From assembly GCF_014637175.1 (NCBI RefSeq), contig NZ_BMEV01000030.1, positions 1-39,398 of the forward strand: a stretch of DNA of 39,398 bases, read 5' to 3'. This stretch comes from Compostibacillus humi. Its GTDB lineage: Bacteria; Bacillota; Bacilli; Bacillales; Amphibacillaceae. The position numbers and the translations under genes were made by a program. Shown one piece after another: positions 17,626 through 26,432 of the stretch; within the stretch, counting starts at the first letter, position 1; each line of letters starts with the position of its first letter. Under the pieces are notes generated by a model. That model saw nothing but the letters and a program-made list of their open reading frames with translations, made no database searches and was not told where the DNA came from.

Positions 17626-18081
17626 TTATTCTGTTTCCTTATTTTTCTCTTCCCAAAGTTTTACTCTATCCTCAAAACTTACTTTTCGATGAACTTGATG
17701 AAGCATCCATTGATAGCCAAAAGGATCAATGAAAATGGCGTTCGATACTCCGTAATCCTTTAATTCGGTCACCGGCTGAATTTCCTTACAGCCTAATTCC
17801 ATCGCTTTCGTATACGTTTTCTTGATGTCAGGTACGGTAATGTTTACCCAAATTGTATTCATTTGGTCAGGGGACGGTGCTTTTAATCCAAATTCCTCAT
17901 TCTCATCCAACATATGGAATCGTACGCCATAAAGGGAAAAAACTGCTTCATTTTCACCTTTAGGTAAACTAGTAACCTCGATACGTTCTATTTCTGCAAA
18001 TATTTTTTCATACAATTCCAATGCTTTTACGCTATCAGATACAATCATATCGATTTCGACTCCGACCAATCGGAAACCCAC
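17626..18081 (-). CDS. VOC (glyoxalase/bleomycin resistance) family protein
   Basis: A protein of about 151 residues with the VOC pattern: VGVEIDMIVSDSVKALELYEKIF at the N-terminus, YGVRFHMLDEN in the middle, then NITVPDIKKTYTKAMELG and FIDPFGYQWMLHQ. It resembles PhnB-like/glyoxalase proteins common in Bacilli; the reaction is unknown. The start is uncertain. GTG 18081 fits the usual length of relatives but directly abuts AAGGAG. TTG 18069 has 11-nt spacing and would remove four residues. It is divergent from larE, with the tandem repeat array between them. Confidence 0.8.
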   Translation of the reverse strand: MGFRLVGVEIDMIVSDSVKALELYEKIFAEIERIEVTSLPKGENEAVFSLYGVRFHMLDENEEFGLKAPSPDQMNTIWVNITVPDIKKTYTKAMELGCKEIQPVTELKDYGVSNAIFIDPFGYQWMLHQVHRKVSFEDRVKLWEEKNKETE

Positions 18082-18261
18082 TCCTTTTTTGTCCTAAGTA
18101 TACGTGAATACATTGTATTTATAAGAGCCCTCCAGCAAACAAGTAGAAGCAATGGAATAATCGCCGACAATAGCATGCATAATAACGTCCAACATTAATT
18201 TATATTTATAAAGTCAAATAGGTAAATTAAAGCGACAAAACTTTGAAAAAGTGTATTCGGC

Positions 18262-18668
18262 AGGTCCTAATGTCCCGAAAAACGAGTGAAGGACTTTTAA
18301 ATGGGTTATAGAAGGTCTCTAATGTCCCGAAAAACGAGTAAAGGACTTTCAAATGGGTTATAGAAGGCTTCTAATGCCCCAAAAAATGAGTGAAGGGCTA
18401 TCAAATGGGTTATAGAAGGCTTCTAATGTCCCGAAAAACGAGTGAAGGACTTTCAAATGGGTTATAGAAGGTCCCTAATGTCCCAAAAAATGAGTGAAGG
18501 GCTATCAAATGGGTTATAGAAGGTCTCTAATGCCCCAAAAAACGAGTGAAGGACTTTTAAATGGGTTATAGAAGGTCTCTAATGTCCCGAAAAACGGATA
18601 AAGTGCTTTCGAGCGGTCCATAGAAAGGTCTTAATGTCACGAAAAGAAAGTAAAGTACTTTCGAATGG
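18262..18668. repeat. Tandem array of eight 52-bp units
   Basis: Units begin at 18269, 18321, 18373, 18425, 18477, 18529, 18581 and 18633, each exactly 52 bp apart. Units 1-6 are nearly identical; units 7 and 8 are degenerate and the last is partial. A unit starts AATGTCCCGAAAAACGAGTG, continues through AAATGGGTTATAGAAGG and joins the next without a spacer. Because 52 is not a multiple of three and stops occur in the unit, it is not coding. The array fills most of the 800-nt gap between the divergent VOC and larE genes. The flanks (18082-18261, 18669-18879) show no gene. Confidence 0.95.
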
Positions 18669-18879
18669 TTCAAAACAAAAGCAGTGTATTAACTTGACTA
18701 TAGAATTTGAATATTTGACTCAACGGAATTGTAATTTTATCATTGGGAATAATCATAAAAAATCCTATTTTTCAGCATCGGATTCGTTCAATCCCAAAAT
18801 TTCCATCAAATGGGGAAAAAGTGTAAAATAAATATGTGAACTCGGTGATTTAAAAAAATTTAAGATAGAGGTGGATAGT

Positions 18880-19719
18880 TTGAACAAAATCATTCAACAA
18901 AAAAATGAAAAGTTGGGTAAAACTTTAAGAGAACTCGGACGTGTCATGGTTGCATTTTCCGGCGGCGTGGATAGTGCGGTTGTACTAAAAAGAGCACAGC
19001 AGGAACTTGGAGACAATGTATTGGCGGTTGTCGTCAAATCTGAATTATTCCGTGAGTCAGAATTCCAGGCGGCGGTACAATTGGCAAAAGATTTAGGCGT
19101 AAAAGTTCTGGAAACAGAAATTAAAGAGCTGGAGGACGAAAATATAGTTGCCAATACCCCGGATAGCTGGTACTACAGCAAAAAATTGCTTTACCGTCAT
19201 TTGAATCAGCTGGCTAAAGAACTGGATTATCCATATGTATTAGACGGTATGATTATGGATGATGAAGAGGATTTCCGCCCGGGACTGAAAGCCCGTACCG
19301 AAGAAGGTGTACGGAGCGTTCTTCAGGAAGCTAACCTCTATAAACATGAAGTTCGGGAAATTGCGAAAGCATTAGAACTTCCAGTATGGAATAAATTAGC
19401 ATCCTGCAGCCTGGCATCGCGATTCCCGTATGGAACGAAGCTTGATATGAACAAAGTAAATCAAGTTAATCAGGCTGAGCTATATTTGCAAAGCATCGGA
19501 TTTGCTGAAGTCCGCGTCCGTTACCACGACAATGTGGCACGTATTGAAGTGTCTCCGGAGAAAATAGGTGAATTAATTCTAAAACGGGAAGAAGTTCAGC
19601 AAAAACTGGTTTCCCTTGGATTCGATTACGTTTCGGTAGACCTTCGCGGTTACCGCACAGGAAGTATGAATGAAGTGCTGCCGGAAACAGAAACAGCTAA
19701 ATTGGCAGCAAATGCCTAA
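18880..19719 (+). CDS. larE: LarE, sulfur transferase for nickel-pincer cofactor
   Basis: A 279-residue PP-loop ATPase. The ATP-binding motif SGGVDS is at residues 27-32, and RFPYGTKLD follows the cysteine motif. LarE adenylates pyridinium-3,5-biscarboxylate mononucleotide and donates sulfur from its own cysteine, giving the bis-thiocarboxylate that will bind nickel. In Lactiplantibacillus plantarum the sacrificial residue is Cys176. With the TTG start at 18880, the only matching cysteine here (LASCSLASR) is also residue 176, which supports this start. AGAGGTGG lies 5 nt upstream of TTG; the GTG at 18871 is part of that site. A terminator after the gene separates it from larC1. Confidence 0.93.
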   Translation: MNKIIQQKNEKLGKTLRELGRVMVAFSGGVDSAVVLKRAQQELGDNVLAVVVKSELFRESEFQAAVQLAKDLGVKVLETEIKELEDENIVANTPDSWYYSKKLLYRHLNQLAKELDYPYVLDGMIMDDEEDFRPGLKARTEEGVRSVLQEANLYKHEVREIAKALELPVWNKLASCSLASRFPYGTKLDMNKVNQVNQAELYLQSIGFAEVRVRYHDNVARIEVSPEKIGELILKREEVQQKLVSLGFDYVSVDLRGYRTGSMNEVLPETETAKLAANA

Positions 19720-19733
19720 AAGCATTGAAATAT

Positions 19734-19767
19734 AAGCAGTTTTTCCTTCGAGGATAAACTGCTTTTT
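19734..19767 (+). terminator. Terminator after larE
   Basis: AAGCAGTTT (19734-19742) pairs with AAACTGCTT (19756-19764), followed by TTTCATTTT. It implies that larC1 and the genes after it use their own promoter in 19770-19850, or depend on readthrough. Confidence 0.75.
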
Positions 19768-19858
19768 CATTTTGCAGCATACAATTTATTGGATGTAAAA
19801 ATGTTATTATCTAAAACAATAAGGTAAAATAGTATCTGAAAAATAGGGGGGGTTACAC

Positions 19859-20812
19859 GTGAAAATTTTGTATTTTGACTGTTTTTCCGGAATAAGCGGA
19901 GATATGACCATCGGTGCCTTGCTTGACGCTGGCGGCGATTTTTCCTATTTAAAAGAAGAATTAAAGAAGTTATCCTTTGATGATGAATATACATTAGAAG
20001 TACAAAAAGTCATAAAAAATGGGATTACTGCTACGAAGTTTGATGTTGTGCTGAAACATGACAACAGGCCACACACCCATGAGCAACATTCCGAAAAAGG
20101 CGATCAGCTTAACGGACACGGTCATGCTCATATTCATGAAAACGAGCAAACAGATTATCATGGACATGGCCATCATCATCATGAGGAACATAGCCATGGC
20201 AACCATGGACATGGCCATCATCATCATGGGGAACATAGCCATGACAACCATGGACATAGCCACCGTCATCATGGAGGACAAGCTCATCACCATCGGTCCT
20301 ATCAAGATATTGTTCGCATGATTAATGGATCTGATTTGTCCGAAAAGGCAAAACAAATGTCCCTTGCCATATTCAAAAAAATCGGTGAATCGGAAGGACG
20401 GATTCACGGTTTGCCGCTTGAGGAAGTTTATTTCCATGAAGTTGGTGCAGTGGACTCCATTATCGATATTGTCGGTACCGCTATTTTATTAGACCAGCTA
20501 GGGGTAGACAAAATAGTATCAGCGCCTGTTCCTGTCGGCTCGGGACGGATTCATATTGCACATGGCATCTATCCTGTGCCGGCCCCTGCCACTTTAGATA
20601 TTTTAAAGGGAATTCCAATTGAACATACCGATGTGAGAGGAGAATTAACGACTCCAACCGGAGCTGGGATTGTAGCTGTTTTAGCGGAAACATTCGGCAC
20701 TTTGCCTGCCATGAAGGTGACGGATATTGGCTATGGGGCGGGAACGAAAACGTTTGCCGACCGTCCGAACGTGCTGCGGGTAGTTATCGGGGAACAGGAT
20801 GGACAGGAGTGA
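19859..20812 (+). CDS. larC1: LarC1, nickel-insertion protein N-terminal part, His-rich
   Basis: A 317-residue protein. The N-terminus MKILYFDCFSGISGDM and blocks EVYFHEVGAVDSIIDIVG, PVPVGSGRIHIAHGIYPVPAPAT and ELTTPTGAG are diagnostic of LarC. LarC inserts nickel into the pincer nucleotide, in a CTP-dependent reaction. Residues 67-145 form a metal-binding loop with about 30 histidines, partly built of 15-residue repeats. The protein ends right after NVLRVVIG, the point where single-chain LarC continues into its C-terminal domain. That domain is encoded separately as larC2 beyond larB. GTG start with AGGGGGGG 6 nt upstream. It overlaps larB by 14 nt. Confidence 0.93.
   Translation: MKILYFDCFSGISGDMTIGALLDAGGDFSYLKEELKKLSFDDEYTLEVQKVIKNGITATKFDVVLKHDNRPHTHEQHSEKGDQLNGHGHAHIHENEQTDYHGHGHHHHEEHSHGNHGHGHHHHGEHSHDNHGHSHRHHGGQAHHHRSYQDIVRMINGSDLSEKAKQMSLAIFKKIGESEGRIHGLPLEEVYFHEVGAVDSIIDIVGTAILLDQLGVDKIVSAPVPVGSGRIHIAHGIYPVPAPATLDILKGIPIEHTDVRGELTTPTGAGIVAVLAETFGTLPAMKVTDIGYGAGTKTFADRPNVLRVVIGEQDGQE
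20159..20278 (+). repeat. In-frame 45-bp tandem repeat inside larC1
   Basis: Copies begin at 20159, 20204 and 20249 (about 2.6 units). Each full copy encodes 15 residues of the type HGHGHHHHEEHSHGN. Length is a multiple of three, so copy number can change without breaking the gene. Confidence 0.9.
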
Positions 20813-21581
20813 AGCAAATATAATGGATGAAATATTGAAACAAGTGCAGGAGGGCTCGCTGACGATTGAGGAAGCGAAGAAAAAGCTGGCTGCCTATGAG
20901 GACCTCGGTTTTGCGAAAGTAGACCTTCACCGGCCGATGCGTCAAGGTTTTCCTGAAGTTATTTACGGGGAAGGGAAGTCGGCAGACCAAATCATGGCAA
21001 TTTTGCAGTCAATCCAGGAGAGGGGCAGCGACGTTTTAATTACGAGAGTGGCAAAAGAAAAAGCGAAAACAATTCTTCTTCGCCACCCGGAATTTACATA
21101 TGCCGAAACAGGCCGTATATTATACTGGAAGGCCAAGGAGGCAAATAATAACACGGATAGTTATATCGCTATTATTTGTGCCGGGACATCCGATTTGCGG
21201 GTAGCGGAAGAAGCGGCTATAACAGCAGAAGTGATGGGCAGCAAGGTGGAGCGCATTTATGATGTAGGGGTGGCAGGGTTGCACCGGTTAGTTGACCATC
21301 TCGATGTTATTAGAAAGGCCACCGTTTCCGTCGTTATTGCCGGTATGGAAGGAGCGCTGCCAAGTGTTGTTGGCGGTCTCGTATCCCGTCCCGTCATTGC
21401 TGTTCCGACCAGTGTCGGCTATGGGGCGAATTTCCAAGGTCTCTCCGCTTTGCTTGCCATGCTAAACTCCTGCTCCAGCGGCATTAGTGTTGTCAATATT
21501 GATAATGGCTTTGGCGGCGCATATAATGCCGTATTGATTGACAGGCTGGCACGAAAAGAAAGCAATGAAATTGGTTACTAA
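20799..21581 (+). CDS. larB: LarB, pyridinium-3,5-biscarboxylate mononucleotide synthase
   Basis: A 260-residue protein with the PurE-like C-terminal domain: IAIICAGTSDLRVAEEAAITAEVMG, YDVGVAGLHRL, GMEGALPSVVGGLV and the cysteine motif MLNSCSSGISVVNIDNGFGG. LarB carboxylates nicotinate adenine dinucleotide and cleaves it, the first step of the nickel-pincer cofactor; the Cys in LNSC is the expected essential residue. It overlaps the end of larC1. ATG 20799 has GGGG at 6 nt; ATG 20823 (MDEILKQVQEG, 252 residues) fits relatives well but its GGAG is 13 nt away. Translation is probably coupled to larC1. Confidence 0.93.
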   Translation: MDRSEANIMDEILKQVQEGSLTIEEAKKKLAAYEDLGFAKVDLHRPMRQGFPEVIYGEGKSADQIMAILQSIQERGSDVLITRVAKEKAKTILLRHPEFTYAETGRILYWKAKEANNNTDSYIAIICAGTSDLRVAEEAAITAEVMGSKVERIYDVGVAGLHRLVDHLDVIRKATVSVVIAGMEGALPSVVGGLVSRPVIAVPTSVGYGANFQGLSALLAMLNSCSSGISVVNIDNGFGGAYNAVLIDRLARKESNEIGY

Positions 21582-21633
21582 AAAGCAGTATGGAAGGCCT
21601 GCTAATTTTGTTAGTAAAAAGGTGGTAATCGAT

Positions 21634-22092
21634 ATGCATCCTCCGAATAATGAACATACCGATGATGAAATGCTGAAAATTGAAGTGAATTTGGATGACA
21701 TTCCCGGCGAATGGCTCGGGCATGTTATGGATCTATTGTTTCGTGCCGGGGCAACCGATGTTTTTTATTCGCCAATTTATATGAAGAAAAACCGGCCGGG
21801 TGTCCTCCTCCAATTGCTTTGTTCAAAAAATGACTTCGACGCAATGAAAGAAATTTTGTTAAGCGAAACAACTACGTTAGGGTTTCGTTATTATCCGATT
21901 ACGGTGCAGCGGATGGAAAGAAGGTTTATTAAAGTGAATACAAAATGGGGCGCTATAACCGTAAAGCAAGGGATTTCTAAAGGAGAAGTGTTTCAGCAAT
22001 CACCGGAATATGACGAATGCAAGTCCATTGCCGATAAATACGGTGTTCCATTAAAAAAAGTATATGAGGCGGTTTGGAAACAACTGCCATGA
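21634..22092 (+). CDS. larC2: LarC2, nickel-insertion protein C-terminal part
   Basis: A 152-residue protein corresponding to the C-terminal domain of LarC: MLKIEVNLDDIPGEWLGHVM (usually xxNIDDMxPE), then FYSPIYMKKNRPGVLLQLL, TTTLGFRYYP, and the end motif SPEYDECKSIADKYGVPLKKVY. In L. plantarum LarC1 and LarC2 are joined by ribosomal frameshifting; here larB lies between, so LarC2 must work as a separate chain. The ATG at 21634 has AAGGTGG 8 nt upstream. The frame is open upstream to within larB, but no better site is seen. Confidence 0.92.
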   Translation: MHPPNNEHTDDEMLKIEVNLDDIPGEWLGHVMDLLFRAGATDVFYSPIYMKKNRPGVLLQLLCSKNDFDAMKEILLSETTTLGFRYYPITVQRMERRFIKVNTKWGAITVKQGISKGEVFQQSPEYDECKSIADKYGVPLKKVYEAVWKQLP

Positions 22093-22141
22093 ACTGATTT
22101 TTACACAACGTATTGTTTTCCCAAATCAAGGAGAATGATGA

Positions 22142-23734
22142 ATGAAAAAAAGCTTTGTATTGCTCTTTGTCCTATTATTTACTATTATTACGGCCTGTGC
22201 TCCAGATAAGGAATCGGTACAGGATGAAGTACATAACGCAAAAGACAGTTTAGTATTGGCGCTGGGGAATGAGCCGGAAGAAGGGTTTGACCCGACCGTC
22301 GGCTGGGGGCGTTACGGTTCGCCTCTCTTTCAAAGCACCTTATTTGTACAAGATAAAGACTTCAATATTGTGAACGATTTGGCGACCGATTATGAAATAA
22401 AAAATGGCGGACTGGAGTGGGTTATTTCCATTCGTAATGATGTAAAATTCTCCGATGGCACACCGCTTACGGCCAATGATGTCGTTTTTACCTTTGAAAC
22501 GGCGAAAAACAGCCATTCCGTTGTTGATTTGACGAATGTAAAAAGGATAGCTAAATTAAGCGACGATCAAGTGCAATTTATATTGGAAAAGCCCCAGTCT
22601 ACTTTTATCTACCTTTTAACGATGATTGGCATTGTTCCGAAGCATGCCTATTCCGAAAATTACTATGAACAGCCGATCGGATCCGGACCGTACCAGCTCG
22701 TTCAATGGGATAAAGGACAGCAGCTCATCGTAGAAGAGAATCCGTATTATTATGGAAAAAAATCGCCTTTTAAAAGGCTAGCTTTTTTATTTTTGTCTCC
22801 TGACGCTGCCTTTTCTGCAGCTAAAGCAGGCGAGGTGGATATTGCTGCCATTCCTGTCCATTTTGCCGGGGAAAAAGTGGAGGGAATGGATTTGATCGCA
22901 GTGGATACGGTGGATAATCGGGGGATTATGCTTCCGTTCGTGAACAGAAAAGAAATCGATGGCACAATCATAGGGAATGATGTGACTGCAGACATTGCTG
23001 TTCGCAAGGCGATGAACATTGCCGTTGACCGGGAATTAATGATTAAAGATGTATTGAACGGATTCGGCACTCCCGCCTATTCCATTGCTGACGGCCTCCC
23101 TTGGTGGAATCCAGATACGGCGTTTGCCGACGGGAAAACATTTGAAGCGGAAATGCTTTTAGATGAAGCAGGCTGGACAGTGAATGAAAACGGCATCCGG
23201 GAGAAAAATGGCGTAAAAGCCTCCTTTTCTTTAGTGTATCCGGTCAATGATCAAACGCGGCAGTCCCTTGCCATTGCCTTTTCTCAAATGATGGAGGAGA
23301 TTGGCATTGAAGTAATACCCGAAGGACGGAGCTGGGAAGAAATCGAAGAGGTGATGCATTCCACTCCGGCAGTGATGGGGTGGGGGAGCCACGACCCGAT
23401 GGAAATGTATTACGTATACCATAGCAAGTTTGGCGGAAAGGGATATCATAATGCGAATTTTTACCAGAATGAAACCGTTGACGATTATTTGGACATGGCG
23501 TTGCTTGCAACGGATGACGAAACAGCCAACGAATATTGGCATAAAGCCCAATGGGACGGAGAAACAGGTTTATCCGCCATTGGCGATGCTCCGTGGGTCT
23601 GGCTCGTAAACGTGCAGCATTTGTATTATGTAAATAACAATCTCGATATCGGAGAACAAAAAATTCAGCCCCATGGGCACGGCTGGCCGATTACCGAGTT
23701 TATTGCCGACTGGAAATGGAAAGAGGAACAATAA
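22142..23734 (+). CDS. Nickel/metallophore ABC transporter substrate-binding lipoprotein
   Basis: A 530-residue lipoprotein: hydrophobic signal peptide with lipobox ITAC and Cys19 as the lipid anchor. It is a peptide/nickel-type solute-binding protein (SBP family 5). The block LALGNEPEEGFDPTVGWGRY and SPLFQSTLF, as well as FTFETAKN and GSGPYQLVQW, are characteristic of the NikA/CntA subgroup that binds nickel or metal-metallophore complexes. Placed 49 nt after larC2, it likely supplies nickel for the pincer cofactor. The symbol is left blank because NikA, CntA and Opp5A types cannot be separated by eye. Confidence 0.88.
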   Translation: MKKSFVLLFVLLFTIITACAPDKESVQDEVHNAKDSLVLALGNEPEEGFDPTVGWGRYGSPLFQSTLFVQDKDFNIVNDLATDYEIKNGGLEWVISIRNDVKFSDGTPLTANDVVFTFETAKNSHSVVDLTNVKRIAKLSDDQVQFILEKPQSTFIYLLTMIGIVPKHAYSENYYEQPIGSGPYQLVQWDKGQQLIVEENPYYYGKKSPFKRLAFLFLSPDAAFSAAKAGEVDIAAIPVHFAGEKVEGMDLIAVDTVDNRGIMLPFVNRKEIDGTIIGNDVTADIAVRKAMNIAVDRELMIKDVLNGFGTPAYSIADGLPWWNPDTAFADGKTFEAEMLLDEAGWTVNENGIREKNGVKASFSLVYPVNDQTRQSLAIAFSQMMEEIGIEVIPEGRSWEEIEEVMHSTPAVMGWGSHDPMEMYYVYHSKFGGKGYHNANFYQNETVDDYLDMALLATDDETANEYWHKAQWDGETGLSAIGDAPWVWLVNVQHLYYVNNNLDIGEQKIQPHGHGWPITEFIADWKWKEEQ

Positions 23735-23739
23735 GGAAG

Positions 23740-24744
23740 ATGGACAAATCGATGAAAACAAAATTAATCAGTAAAATAATCCTCCATAAGCTCGCAAAAT
23801 TTACTTTTGTCCTTGGCGGGGTAACTGTGCTGACCTTTATTATCCTTAGTTATTCGCCTATTGATCCGATCCGGGCGTATATCGGTGCAGACATGCTCGT
23901 TGTCAGTGAAGAGCAAAAGGAGGCAATCGCTGATTATTGGGGAATAAATGATTCGAAATGGCAGCAGTTTATTAACTGGTTTTCCGCCATTATCCAGGGG
24001 GATTTTGGAACTTCCCTCCTTTACCGGCAAGATGTTCTTACAATAATAAAAGAACGGTTTACAGCATCCATATGGCTGATGGGAACCGCCTGGGTCCTTT
24101 CCGGAATCGTCGGTTTTACCTTTGGACTTCTCGCTGGTATGAAGGAAGGGAGCTGGATAGATTGGATAATCAAAAATTATTGCTATCTCATTGCTTCAAC
24201 GCCTGCTTTTTGGGTTGGAATACTGCTCGTCATGTGTTTCTCTGTCTGGCTCCCGATATTTCCCGTCGGACTTGCCGCCCCCATCGGCATGGAAAGCGAA
24301 AACGTGACTATATTAGATCGGATTTATCATCTTGTGTTGCCGGTTTTGACGTTGACAATTGTCGGTGTCGCTAATATCGCTCTGCATACGAGAGAGAAAT
24401 TAATTGAACTATTAAAGAGTCCATATATCCGATTTGCCAGGGCGCAAGGACTTTCAGGCTTCCGATTAATCGGGAACCATGCAATACGAAATATTTCCTT
24501 GCCGGCCATATCCCTTCATTTTGCCTCCTTTGGCCATTTATTTGGCGGAGCCATTTTGGCCGAACAGGTTTTTTCCTATCCTGGTTTGGGAACGACCATT
24601 GTACAGGCTGGATTACAGAGTGACGTTCCTTTATTGTTAGGAATAGTCATTTTCAGTACGATATTCGTTTTTTTAGGAAATGTATTGGCGGATATATTAT
24701 ATGTTATCGTTGACCCGCGAATGAGAGAGAGTGAAGCCGGGTGA
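23740..24744 (+). CDS. Nickel/metallophore ABC permease (NikB/CntB-like)
   Basis: A protein of about 334 residues with six membrane helices, of the DppB/NikB type. The large external loop after helix 1 contains SEEQKEAIADYWGIND and GDFGTSLLYRQDV. The EAA-like cytoplasmic loop FARAQGLSGFRLIGNHAIRN contacts the ATPase, and the end is VDPRMRESEAG. It pairs with the next permease. Start choice is difficult: ATG 23716 overlaps the end of the lipoprotein gene, ATG 23740 has GAGG at 13 nt, and ATG 23752 is also in frame. The operon arrangement is tight. Confidence 0.88.
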   Translation: MDKSMKTKLISKIILHKLAKFTFVLGGVTVLTFIILSYSPIDPIRAYIGADMLVVSEEQKEAIADYWGINDSKWQQFINWFSAIIQGDFGTSLLYRQDVLTIIKERFTASIWLMGTAWVLSGIVGFTFGLLAGMKEGSWIDWIIKNYCYLIASTPAFWVGILLVMCFSVWLPIFPVGLAAPIGMESENVTILDRIYHLVLPVLTLTIVGVANIALHTREKLIELLKSPYIRFARAQGLSGFRLIGNHAIRNISLPAISLHFASFGHLFGGAILAEQVFSYPGLGTTIVQAGLQSDVPLLLGIVIFSTIFVFLGNVLADILYVIVDPRMRESEAG

Positions 24745-25577
24745 AGAATAATTCTTGTGAGTTCTTTTTTTTACGAAAGAAGCAGATTGTGAAAATATTA
24801 TGTTTGCTCCTGTTTCTGCTCGTCTTTATGCTAATCCAAATTTTCCTCGATGGAAAAAGTATCGAGGCAAATTTTTCGGAAAAAAACTTAAGCCCTTCGT
24901 TTCAACATCCTTTTGGAACTGACTGGCTCGGCAGAGATATGTTGCTGCGTACCTTTATCGGGTTAGGAATAAGTTTTAAAGTTGGCATATTTGCTGCCCT
25001 CCTTAGTACAGCTTTGGCTTTGTTCTTTAGCATTTTGGCAGCAGTTCATAAAGTTTTTGACGCTTTCGTGACGGGACTGATTGATATTTTTTTAAGCATT
25101 CCGAATCTGCTGCTCGTCATTCTTATTGTTTTTGCCTTTGGCGGCGGCCCGACAGGGGTGATTTTAGCAATAGGTTTTACCCATTGGCCCAAATCGACCC
25201 GTCTGCTGCGGGCTGAAATAATGCAAGTAAAAACAGCCCCATACGTACAAATTTCGGGGAAAATGGGAAAATCCCCGTTTTGGATCGTGAAAGAGCATTT
25301 TCTCCCGCAGCTTATGCCACAGCTTCTCGTTGGCTTTACGCTGCTGTTCCCCCATGCGGTATTGCATGAAGCGGCGATAAGCTTTTTAGGCTTTGGGCTG
25401 CCGCCGGAACAGCCGGCTATCGGAACCATATTGTCCGAATCCATGCAGTACTTCGTTACCGGCATGTGGTGGCTCGCCTTTTTTCCGGGATGTTTGCTCG
25501 TTTTATTTGTCATTATTGTTAATCAATTAGGCAAGTTATTAGTACAACTCTTCTTTCCTTCAGAATCCCTTTCATAG
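24741..25577 (+). CDS. Nickel/metallophore ABC permease (NikC/CntC-like)
   Basis: A 278-residue permease of the DppC/NikC type. The N-terminal helix is followed by HPFGTDWLGRDMLLRTFIG, a signature of this class. The EAA-like loop is QISGKMGKSPFWIVKEHFLP, and HEAAISFLGFGLPPEQPAIG lies near the end. It begins with GTG overlapping the stop of the preceding permease by 4 nt (GTGA), which indicates translational coupling. It forms the channel with the upstream permease. Confidence 0.9.
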   Translation: MKNNSCEFFFLRKKQIVKILCLLLFLLVFMLIQIFLDGKSIEANFSEKNLSPSFQHPFGTDWLGRDMLLRTFIGLGISFKVGIFAALLSTALALFFSILAAVHKVFDAFVTGLIDIFLSIPNLLLVILIVFAFGGGPTGVILAIGFTHWPKSTRLLRAEIMQVKTAPYVQISGKMGKSPFWIVKEHFLPQLMPQLLVGFTLLFPHAVLHEAAISFLGFGLPPEQPAIGTILSESMQYFVTGMWWLAFFPGCLLVLFVIIVNQLGKLLVQLFFPSESLS

Positions 25578-25589
25578 CGAGGTTACTAG

Positions 25590-26384
25590 ATGATGACACG
25601 AACAAAAACAGTGTTATTAGAAGTGAAAGACTTTTCCATGACATTAAAACAGTCTGGGAGAACTTTAAATATTATTAGAAGCCTGGATTTAACGGTACAT
25701 AAGCAGGAAATGGTTGCCATTATCGGTGCGAGCGGTGCGGGGAAAAGCATTCTTGCCGATGCCATTATCGGGCTATTGCCGAGGAATGCTGTCATCGAAG
25801 GGAAAATGGAATTTCTCGGCCAGCCGTTAACCGATAAGTTACAAGCCAACTTAAGGGGCAGAGAAATAATTTTGATTCCGCAAATGACGAATGCCTTAAA
25901 TCCGTTAATAACTGTAGGGAAACAAGTTGGATGGACAGTGGGAAGGGTAAATAAGAAAAAAAGACTGAAGGAAATTTTTCAGCAGGTTGGATTGGCAGAA
26001 ACTGTGATGGCCCAATACCCTCACGAGCTGTCAGGCGGTATGATGCAAAAAGTTTTTCTTGCGATAGCATTGGCTAGCCAGGCCCAGCTGATCATTGCCG
26101 ATGAGCCGACGAAAGGACTGGATAAGGAAGCAGTGAATGCTGCGCTGGGGCATTTGCGGCAGCTGGCCGATGCCGGGAGAGGAATCGTTCTCATTACCCA
26201 TGACATTCAGGCCGCCGTGAAATTTGCGGATACGATTGTCGTGTATTATGGCGGTAAAACGATCGAAGTGACAGAGGCAGCCAACTTCTCTGGAAATGGG
26301 GATAAATTAAAACATCCGTATACAAGAGCATTATGGAATGCACTGCCTGAAAACGGATTTATTCCTGACAATCCGATGGTGTGA
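25590..26384 (+). CDS. Nickel/metallophore ABC ATPase (NikD/CntD-like)
   Basis: A 264-residue ATPase with Walker A GASGAGKS at about residues 46-53, Q-loop QMTNALNP, signature LSGGMMQKV, Walker B LIIADEPTKGLD and H-loop THD. The C-terminus is short (HPYTRALWNALPENGF), a conserved tail of peptide/nickel importer ATPases. It works with the second ATPase to power the importer. ATG 25590 has GCGAGG 7 nt upstream. Confidence 0.9.
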   Translation: MMTRTKTVLLEVKDFSMTLKQSGRTLNIIRSLDLTVHKQEMVAIIGASGAGKSILADAIIGLLPRNAVIEGKMEFLGQPLTDKLQANLRGREIILIPQMTNALNPLITVGKQVGWTVGRVNKKKRLKEIFQQVGLAETVMAQYPHELSGGMMQKVFLAIALASQAQLIIADEPTKGLDKEAVNAALGHLRQLADAGRGIVLITHDIQAAVKFADTIVVYYGGKTIEVTEAANFSGNGDKLKHPYTRALWNALPENGFIPDNPMV

Positions 26385-26432
26385 TATTAGCTCATATTGC
26401 AACTGGGGAAAATAATAAAGGTGAGATGATTC

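Noticed and set aside
18262-18668. CRISPR array
   Set aside because: Units are contiguous and 52 bp long, without unique spacers, and no cas gene is nearby.
18634-18831. 65-codon ORF starting in the last repeat unit
   Set aside because: No ribosome binding site, begins inside the degenerate repeat, low-quality translation.
19994-20437. 147-codon Met-rich ORF antisense to larC1
   Set aside because: It is the reverse reading of the His-codon repeats; no start context.
20799-21640. Programmed frameshift joining LarC1 and LarC2
   Set aside because: A complete larB lies between them, so ribosomal frameshifting cannot fuse the two.
25046-25513. 155-codon ORF antisense to the NikC-like permease
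   Set aside because: Shadow frame inside a well-supported transporter gene.
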